Source of the DNA: Gluconobacter cerinus
GTDB taxonomy: Bacteria > Pseudomonadota > Alphaproteobacteria > Acetobacterales > Acetobacteraceae
NCBI RefSeq assembly: GCF_002723935.1
Contig: NZ_BEWM01000004.1
Span: forward strand, 1-64,000
Direction of reading: 5' to 3'
DNA: 64,000 nucleotides
The notes beneath the pieces were generated by a model that saw only the letters and a program-made list of their open reading frames with translations, ran no database searches and was not told the DNA's origin. Positions 58,320 through 64,000 of the stretch are shown in pieces; within the stretch, counting starts at the first letter, position 1; each line of letters opens with the position of its first letter. A program made the translations under genes and the position numbers.

Positions 58320-61300
58320 CTACAGCGTAACGTTTACACCGAACTGGAACGAACGCATGACAACGCCATTTTGAGCCCAGGAAGAGTTATAAAGATAGCC
58401 GCCATATGTACCGAAGTCATACGGTGCTCGGAAGCCAAGAAGATTGTAGACGTTCGCGTAAATATTCCAGCGACGGTTCACCTGATAGTTGACCGTCAGA
58501 TCAACATCCCAGAAACCTTTTACATGACACTGGGAGGGATAGTACGCACTGTTGGAGATTACGTTAGCGCAACCGCCGCTTGTGCCGGCCCCGGAATAGT
58601 CGTCCGCAGTCAGGCGATAACCACTTGTGTAATATACGGTCGGTGTGACGGAGAGCCCCTTCCACATGAAAGTATTGGCCCAGTTCGCGCGCCAGCGTGG
58701 TGTTCCTGAGGAAGAAACTGCACTGTAGGGGCCAAGTGTTCCTGCAAAGCGCTCTACACCGCCGCCGGATGAGGCAGGTAGATAGATATTGTAACGATGG
58801 ACAAAAGTCGCTTCGCCCTTACTCACCCAGAGAACATCATGTAGCGGGCCGGGAAGGTGCTTCTGTGCCTGGATTTTCAGGTCAAAACCATCCGTGATCA
58901 GCTTCTTCGTGTTAACGTAGCCAAGGTTGATCAAGCCAGGGCGTAGCTGTCCACTTGGGTTCTGCGTGTCAGCAACGTCAGGGGTCACGGTTACGCCGCT
59001 TGGGAGAGCATTTCCCTCTAGATAGTCGGTCGCCATAGCAGCGACACCATAGGGATTAGGCGCAATATAGTGGTTTTTGCGAATATAGTAGTAATCCGCG
59101 CTGATTGTCAGCCAGTCGGTTGGTTTGAATACTGGTCCCCCTGAGAACCCAGTCGATGTTTCTGGACGAAGATTTGGATTGCCAGACGTATTTTCACCGA
59201 TTGAATAAGGCTGGGCGTAGGTATTGGCTGAGCCGTCAGCACTCCGATGCTGATTGACGAAAGATGTGACAGCAGACGGATCATAGGTCACGTAACCGAC
59301 GTTCGAGCCACCGGTTTCAGAGAAACTTGGAACTCGGAAACCTTGGTTGAATGTTCCCTTAAGGGTCAGCATTTTCGTCGGTTTGAACTGTAGGCCCACT
59401 TTGGGAGAAAAGTGGTGGAAGCTGTTGCCCGTGCTTTCGTTGTAATTGTCGTAACGGCCCGAGACGTCCACATTGACCATTTTATGGAATGGTAAGCCGA
59501 CTTCAAAGAAGCCAGATTCAACCCAACGGCTTCCTTTTGCATTCACCGGATTGATCGTGCCAACGTACTGTGCTCCAGGATCCGCGATATTTAGCGGATT
59601 GGCCGACGGATCGTTCAATGCTTCATGGCGGAAATTGGCGCCAATTGCGAGGTTGGCTGTGCCACCCGGAAGCTTGAAAAGACCTTTGTTGGCTGTCAGA
59701 TTCCCAGAATACTCAGATGTTGTTGCTGTAATAACACTCCGAGGAGCCAGCGCGTTTAGAACGGCCTGTGAGTTTTGCGAAGGATCGACGAAGTTATAGT
59801 CGCCGCTTGTAATCGCGTTCTCAAGACTGTTGATCGTAGGGACGCCCGTGATGGTCTGGGTCAGACGCGTCGCCATGCCTACGAAATCGGCATTATAATG
59901 CCAGTCTGAACCCCAGTCAGAGGGCTCCCAGCCTGCGTAGCGGACGGACCCGCGGAAGTTCTGATTAAATTCAGTCGTTGTTGGAAGAAGGTCTGCAAAA
60001 CGGTAATCGACCTCCGCGGCTTTGCCTTCGGCAGCGAACGGATCGTTAGGGTTGAGCTGTCCGTTTGGAAGATAAGCGGGAATTGGCGTGCTGAGCGTGT
60101 TTGCCAGCTCAGCCTGACTGTAAGTTCTTGTGGTTGTTGGTGTTCCTGTAACAGTCGTCATGGCCTGTGAGTAATTGAACATGGCCACGAGCTGGGAACG
60201 CGGTGTCACGTTCACCGTAAGATGCGCGGTGGCATTGATACGGCGAATGTCTGGCGCCACCTGAGCATAACGCTGCGAATTCATGGTGCAGGTCTGGCTT
60301 TTACCATTATCGCCGCTCACGACACTACCAGTAACAACCGATCCAAAAGAGCCGCATCCAGCAGAAGGATTCAGAAGCTGCCACGCCCCTGTTCCGCTGT
60401 TTGCTCCATCGCTACGTCGGACAATAGCCGCAGGCGTTACACCGAAAGGACTGATCGTTCCATCCGGGAGCAGGGTGTTATAGTTGGCGTTTCCACCTCC
60501 AATACCTGTCAGGTCGCCACTATTGTATGGAGACTGAAGCTGACGGTAGTAGAGAGGGTCATCCTGCTGATATTCGGAGTTGATATAGAAATTGTATCCG
60601 TCACGGTGTAGGTCGCCGTGGCCATATGTTGCCCACAGACGCTGATGACCGGCATCGCCACGCTGGGACAGACCGCCCTCAGCATTTCCCTCAACGCCTT
60701 GAATTTCCTTGCGTGTCACCATGTTGACGACGCCTGCGACAGCGTCGGCACCGTAGGTGGCGGAGCCACCGTCTTCAAGAACGTCGACCGTTTGCATGAT
60801 CGACATCGGGATCCAGTTGGTATCAACGAAATTGCGCTCGCCATCGTCAGCGAGGCCGTAATAGGCGAGGCGCTGGCCGTCTATGAGCGTCAAAGTTGAG
60901 TCGGTAGAGAGGCCACGAAGCGACGGAGCAGACCCACCAGTTGCGAAACCACCACCAGCAGACCAGCCGTTTGTCAGATTGCCTGCGCCATTCGTTGACA
61001 GGGACTGGAGCACGTCGGTCACTGTCTTGAGACCGCGCCGCTGCATGTCCATTCGGGTGATGTGTTCAATCGGCGACGCATTGGTCGCGTTTGGATCACT
61101 GAAGAGCGTTCCTGTTACAACAACGTTCTCTTCTCTGGACCGAGGCGCGGCTCCTTGCGCCTTCGCATCAGCAATGACGCGCCTGTTGGCAGCGTTGTCA
61201 GTCGTTATTGCGGAGCCTGCCGGGGCTTCGGCACCAGAGGGTTTGATTGTTTGTGTGGGTGTTTTTTTCTTGCTGGCACTCTTGCCGCGATGATGAGGGG

Positions 61301-61451
61301 CAACCACGGCTGGATTTTGGTTTCCAGCAGTGCCTGCGCCCTGGCTGACAGTCTGTGCTTTTGACGCACCCGCGTACATAGAGGTTGATGCCAGCGCAGT
61401 AGCACCAAAAAGCATGATTGTACGACGTCGCTTTCTGCTTCGATACACCAT
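58320..61451 (-). CDS. large TonB-dependent receptor
   Basis: A 1043-residue receptor. A signal peptide (basic start, LFGATALASTSMYAGASKAQ) leads to a low-complexity, His/Lys/Pro-rich linker to about residue 100, then EENVVVTGTLF and the plug domain (GLKTVTDVLQSLSTNGAG, VNMVTRKEIQGVEG). The barrel follows and ends RSFQFGVNVTL. Its size and the VVTGTLF start resemble the large oar-like or RagA-like carbohydrate/peptide receptors of Acetobacteraceae. The ligand is unknown. It is preceded by a 491-base AT-rich gap. Confidence 0.88.
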   Translation of the reverse strand: MVYRSRKRRRTIMLFGATALASTSMYAGASKAQTVSQGAGTAGNQNPAVVAPHHRGKSASKKKTPTQTIKPSGAEAPAGSAITTDNAANRRVIADAKAQGAAPRSREENVVVTGTLFSDPNATNASPIEHITRMDMQRRGLKTVTDVLQSLSTNGAGNLTNGWSAGGGFATGGSAPSLRGLSTDSTLTLIDGQRLAYYGLADDGERNFVDTNWIPMSIMQTVDVLEDGGSATYGADAVAGVVNMVTRKEIQGVEGNAEGGLSQRGDAGHQRLWATYGHGDLHRDGYNFYINSEYQQDDPLYYRQLQSPYNSGDLTGIGGGNANYNTLLPDGTISPFGVTPAAIVRRSDGANSGTGAWQLLNPSAGCGSFGSVVTGSVVSGDNGKSQTCTMNSQRYAQVAPDIRRINATAHLTVNVTPRSQLVAMFNYSQAMTTVTGTPTTTRTYSQAELANTLSTPIPAYLPNGQLNPNDPFAAEGKAAEVDYRFADLLPTTTEFNQNFRGSVRYAGWEPSDWGSDWHYNADFVGMATRLTQTITGVPTINSLENAITSGDYNFVDPSQNSQAVLNALAPRSVITATTSEYSGNLTANKGLFKLPGGTANLAIGANFRHEALNDPSANPLNIADPGAQYVGTINPVNAKGSRWVESGFFEVGLPFHKMVNVDVSGRYDNYNESTGNSFHHFSPKVGLQFKPTKMLTLKGTFNQGFRVPSFSETGGSNVGYVTYDPSAVTSFVNQHRSADGSANTYAQPYSIGENTSGNPNLRPETSTGFSGGPVFKPTDWLTISADYYYIRKNHYIAPNPYGVAAMATDYLEGNALPSGVTVTPDVADTQNPSGQLRPGLINLGYVNTKKLITDGFDLKIQAQKHLPGPLHDVLWVSKGEATFVHRYNIYLPASSGGGVERFAGTLGPYSAVSSSGTPRWRANWANTFMWKGLSVTPTVYYTSGYRLTADDYSGAGTSGGCANVISNSAYYPSQCHVKGFWDVDLTVNYQVNRRWNIYANVYNLLGFRAPYDFGTYGGYLYNSSWAQNGVVMRSFQFGVNVTL

Positions 61452-61942
61452 GGGTTTCTTTCGATGACGGTTGGGATCACGGATCAGCCGTCCGGAACAC
61501 TACATTTTGTTGCTGATTCAATATTAATTGCAACCAAGCAAGCGGTTCTGATGCAGAAACGAATGATTTATGAAATCGTGTGTATTTTTTTGGCAACAGT
61601 TTGATGTGGTAACGATTTTTTGAGCATGACGAAATAGGGAGGGAAAAATATATGAGAGTGATAAACAAATAGAATAAAAATATTTTTATAGTTCTATATC
61701 TTATGGTTATTTATGGCGGCTATGATTATCTTGGTTCGAAAATGATATACGTTTTTTTGTATGGCAATGATATTTAGAATAATTTTTCTCCATTCAAAGA
61801 GGGTGAGATGTAGTTTAATTTTGTAAAAACTAGATATGTATTGTGGAAGTGTTGGAATTTCGCAGGATAAAATGCGCGCGTTGTTGGCGATTGGTAAAAA
61901 TCGTAACAACGCGCAATGAGAATTTTAAAGCGCCACTACTCT
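61452..61942. other. AT-rich intergenic region upstream of the TonB receptor
   Basis: The 491 bases upstream of the receptor gene hold a terminator for the preceding kinase gene (listed separately) and a strongly AT-rich block at about 61500-61860. Two frames of about 60-70 codons on the minus strand are compositionally non-coding. The receptor promoter must lie near 61460-61550 but I cannot name its boxes. Confidence 0.45.
61876..61914 (-). terminator. hairpin terminator of the dihydroxyacetone kinase gene
   Basis: GCGCGTTGTT (61876-61885) pairs perfectly with AACAACGCGC (61905-61914), with CGATT/AATCG as an inner extension. On the minus strand it lies 28 bases after the kinase stop and is followed by a short T run. 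Confidence 0.8.
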
Positions 61943-63559
61943 TTAAGTGAAATTTGACAGTCCTTCCAGCAGGCGAGCTATGGCTTCCGCTCCTGGGTCA
62001 GGGATATTCTTGAGTTGTTCTTTCGGAACATAAGCTGCCCGGCCAGCTCGTGCTGGCATCTTCCGGGTGGCATCAGCACCTTCACGAGCAGCCTTTGCAG
62101 CCTGTTGGAGATTTCCAGTTTGAAGTGCCGTTATTGCTGGAAACAACGCATCGAGCATTGTTCTATCTCCTTGAGACGCTCCACCGTATCTGTGCATACG
62201 GTCCAGACCTGCCTCAAGCCCGGTGCGCCAATCCTGCTGTTGTCCTGCTGTGGCGAACATGATGGACAACAAAACGCCGCTGGAGCCACCAGCATTGCGC
62301 GCGAGAAGCCTGCCTATCGTTTCACAGAGATGTTGGGGAGAAGCGAGGGGAAGGCGCTTGATTTCTTTGAGAATAACGCGGCTCGCCTCAGCGAAAGTTG
62401 AGCCTGCATCTCCATCGCCGATCAGAGCATCAAGCGCGTTGAGATCTTTCTCGTTGTCTATGAGAACCTTTGCGCCGTGAGTTATCAGGCTCTCTACATA
62501 AGTGTCGGATGAGGGCTCATAGGAGAAAGTTTCAGGCAAGGCTGGAGTTTGCCTTGTCTGTATCCCCTTAAAAGGGGCTAGGCCTGGCCAAGCCCAAGCC
62601 TCAACAGCAGATTTCAAGGCCTCGACGAGGTCTTCTCTTACAGGTATGGCGGATAAAGAAAATCCATACATATCCAAGGAAGTCATCATCGGGGCAGGCC
62701 CGATAATAAATTCTATGCGGTCTGCAAATGCGGTTCTGGAGAGAGCATCAACTATGGCCTGAGCCTCCAGAACTGGAACTGCGCCCAGCATGTTGACCAT
62801 AATGATTTGCTTATCATCTGTCAGATTTTTTTCGAGTGTATCTACGGCTTTGTTAACTAAGGCATCTAATTTATCTACAGAGATCCGCTCAGCGCCAGGT
62901 TCGCCGTGAATGCCAAGGCCCAGTTCCGCCTCTGAGTCATTTAGCCGCGTTTTATGCTCCACATCGTAAACATTGACGTCTGATAGAGCGAGGCCAATCG
63001 ATGCTGTTGATTGGATGGCATCAGTGGCAGCCTGTTTTACCTCTTCCAGGCTAGATCCCGTTTCTGCCAGATGGCCCGCGATTTTCTGAACAAGGACTGT
63101 CCCAGCAATACCTCGGGCATGAGGTCCGCGGCCAAGTGCGATGTCATCGGCCACAATGACGAGTTCAACGTTCTTTCCAAGAGTGCGGGCCTGTTCTGCG
63201 GCAAGGCCGAAATTCAACCTGTCTCCCGTGTAATTCTTAACAATTAGGAGGCATCCTGCTTCGCCTGTAACTTCAAGGATGGCGGCAAGAATGGCATCCA
63301 CATTGGGGGAGGCGAAGAGCGCACCGCAGACTGCTGCCGTCAGCATGCCTTTGCCAACAAAACCAGCATGGGCTGGCTCATGGCCTGAGCCTCCGCCGGA
63401 GATGATAGCCACTTTCGACTTATCCCAGCCCCTTCTGAGAACGACGTGGATATTCTCGTGTCCTTCAAGTCGGCAGAGATGATGACCGACGGATGACCTG
63501 AGAAGACCGTCAAGGCCTTCTGTAACAAGAGTGTCGCGGTGATTGTAGAAGCGCTTCAT
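61943..63559 (-). CDS. dhaK: dihydroxyacetone kinase, DhaK-DhaL fusion
   Basis: A 538-residue protein fusing both kinase domains. Residues about 1-330 form the substrate domain DhaK, with SGGGSGHEPAHAGFVGKGML near 54-73 and LNFGLAAEQAR. Residues about 355-538 form the nucleotide domain with ALIGDGDAGSTFAEAS, the Mg-ADP-binding GDGD motif. This architecture is the ATP-dependent single-chain kind, which turns dihydroxyacetone (or a related triose) into DHAP. It has its own terminator. Growth on glycerol and dihydroxyacetone is common in acetic acid bacteria. Confidence 0.92.
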   Translation of the reverse strand: MKRFYNHRDTLVTEGLDGLLRSSVGHHLCRLEGHENIHVVLRRGWDKSKVAIISGGGSGHEPAHAGFVGKGMLTAAVCGALFASPNVDAILAAILEVTGEAGCLLIVKNYTGDRLNFGLAAEQARTLGKNVELVIVADDIALGRGPHARGIAGTVLVQKIAGHLAETGSSLEEVKQAATDAIQSTASIGLALSDVNVYDVEHKTRLNDSEAELGLGIHGEPGAERISVDKLDALVNKAVDTLEKNLTDDKQIIMVNMLGAVPVLEAQAIVDALSRTAFADRIEFIIGPAPMMTSLDMYGFSLSAIPVREDLVEALKSAVEAWAWPGLAPFKGIQTRQTPALPETFSYEPSSDTYVESLITHGAKVLIDNEKDLNALDALIGDGDAGSTFAEASRVILKEIKRLPLASPQHLCETIGRLLARNAGGSSGVLLSIMFATAGQQQDWRTGLEAGLDRMHRYGGASQGDRTMLDALFPAITALQTGNLQQAAKAAREGADATRKMPARAGRAAYVPKEQLKNIPDPGAEAIARLLEGLSNFT

Positions 63560-63909
63560 CGTATTTTTCGTCCTCAGAGGATCACTGAGGAAAAGAACGC
63601 ATCAGTATGCTTTTTAGTTTGATCACCTTCGAGCGAGCCCCTTGAAGCGTTCTGCTATCAATGTTGAATCTGCGGTGTTTGATGACGGATGAGGTTAGAA
63701 AAACCTCTATTTTCCTATGAAGACTTTCTGCCTCTGGAATTATAGAGAGACGGAAGAAATGGAATAGAAGATTGAAAGTATTTTTATGTGTACTTGTGGG
63801 GAATAATTGTATTTGGTTTCGGGTGCGAGTTTATGAATTCGCACCCTCTGAAATTTCAAGAAATATTGAGAAGGTGTGTAGAATTAGGGTCTATAACTAT
63901 ATCGAAATT
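63560..63909. other. AT-rich region upstream of the kinase gene
   Basis: These 350 bases lie between the kinase start and the end of the partial gene at the right edge. They should hold the kinase promoter. I see no coding frame or perfect palindrome that I can defend. Confidence 0.4.
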
Positions 63910-64000
63910 TTACTCTTCGGGAATTCCGAACTGATCAGGATAGGGCATAGCATTTCGGCTGAGTTTCTTCTTTTTCCATTCAGCTAGTGCTCTGTTGTAC
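63910..64000 (-). CDS. 3' end of a gene running off the right edge
   Basis: The minus strand is open from the window edge to a stop at 63910-63912. The last residues read NRALAEWKKKKLSRNAMPYP then DQFGIPEE. The Lys-rich helix followed by a short acidic end looks like coding sequence, but no family can be named from about 29 residues. Confidence 0.35.
   Translation of the reverse strand, partial: YNRALAEWKKKKLSRNAMPYPDQFGIPEE

Noticed and set aside
61694-61909. 71-codon minus-strand frame
   Set aside because: Product of strongly AT-rich DNA (Ile/Asn/Lys-rich) that also overlaps the kinase terminator.

Overview
The window reads as chromosomal DNA of an acetic acid bacterium (Acetobacteraceae, of the Gluconobacter / Gluconacetobacter / Asaia kind). 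This is inferred from the gene content: a membrane-bound PQQ dehydrogenase of the glucose/quinate family, OprB-type sugar porins beside sugar oxidation genes, a cytochrome bd quinol oxidase with its CydDC exporter, many sugar and polyol permeases, and moderate G+C coding DNA separated by AT-rich gaps. No rRNA, tRNA, CRISPR array or intact mobile element was seen; the only mobile-element trace is an IS5-type transposase tail near 58.0 kb.

Layout. (1) 0.3-4.1 kb: a translationally coupled trio (acyl-CoA dehydrogenase-like protein, PIG-L deacetylase, NodS-like methyltransferase) convergent with a small acidic proline-rich protein and a family 2 glycosyltransferase; its product is unknown. (2) 4.4-11.4 kb, minus strand: a sugar-acid type operon (Gfo/Idh/MocA oxidoreductase, MFS permease, hydratase of the 2-keto-4-pentenoate type, D-2-hydroxyacid dehydrogenase, OprB porin) behind a LacI-family regulator and a palindromic operator candidate. 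(3) 11.5-11.8 kb: a DUF2256 zinc-ribbon microprotein coupled to a one-helix membrane peptide. (4) 12.0-26.9 kb: an inositol locus with an RpiR-type regulator, iolC-iolJ fusion, iolD, iolE, iolB, a sugar-porter permease, an Idh-like dehydrogenase and a tautomerase, then an IclR regulator, a PQQ-dependent membrane dehydrogenase and a second OprB porin. The likely logic is oxidation of inositol to inosose at the periplasmic face, import, and cytoplasmic breakdown by IolE-D-B-C/J.

(5) 27.1-50.4 kb: a large amine or amino-acid catabolic island. It holds two DAO-type flavoproteins, a cupin, two haloacid-dehalogenase-like proteins, an MFS permease, a class III aminotransferase, two aldehyde dehydrogenases (one of succinate-semialdehyde type), an M20 amidohydrolase, a tartrate/D-malate-type dehydrogenase, a TonB receptor, a dipeptide-type ABC importer, an Lrp/AsnC regulator, a double-GNAT protein and a glyoxylate/hydroxypyruvate reductase. 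Taken together this could convert an amine or N-acylated amino compound to semialdehydes and then to central metabolites; the substrate cannot be read from sequence. (6) 51.5-58.0 kb: cydDC-cydAB followed by two small membrane proteins, one carrying a CydX-like segment. (7) 58.3-63.6 kb, minus strand: a large TonB-dependent receptor and a DhaK-DhaL type dihydroxyacetone kinase. A gene runs off the right edge.

The most useful leads are the unexplained deacetylase/methyltransferase/glycosyltransferase/acyl-CoA-dehydrogenase set at the left end, the coupling of a PQQ membrane dehydrogenase to a cytoplasmic iol pathway with a GGAA-N6-TTCC candidate operator, the CydX-like fusion and microprotein after cydB, and the DUF2256 pair.
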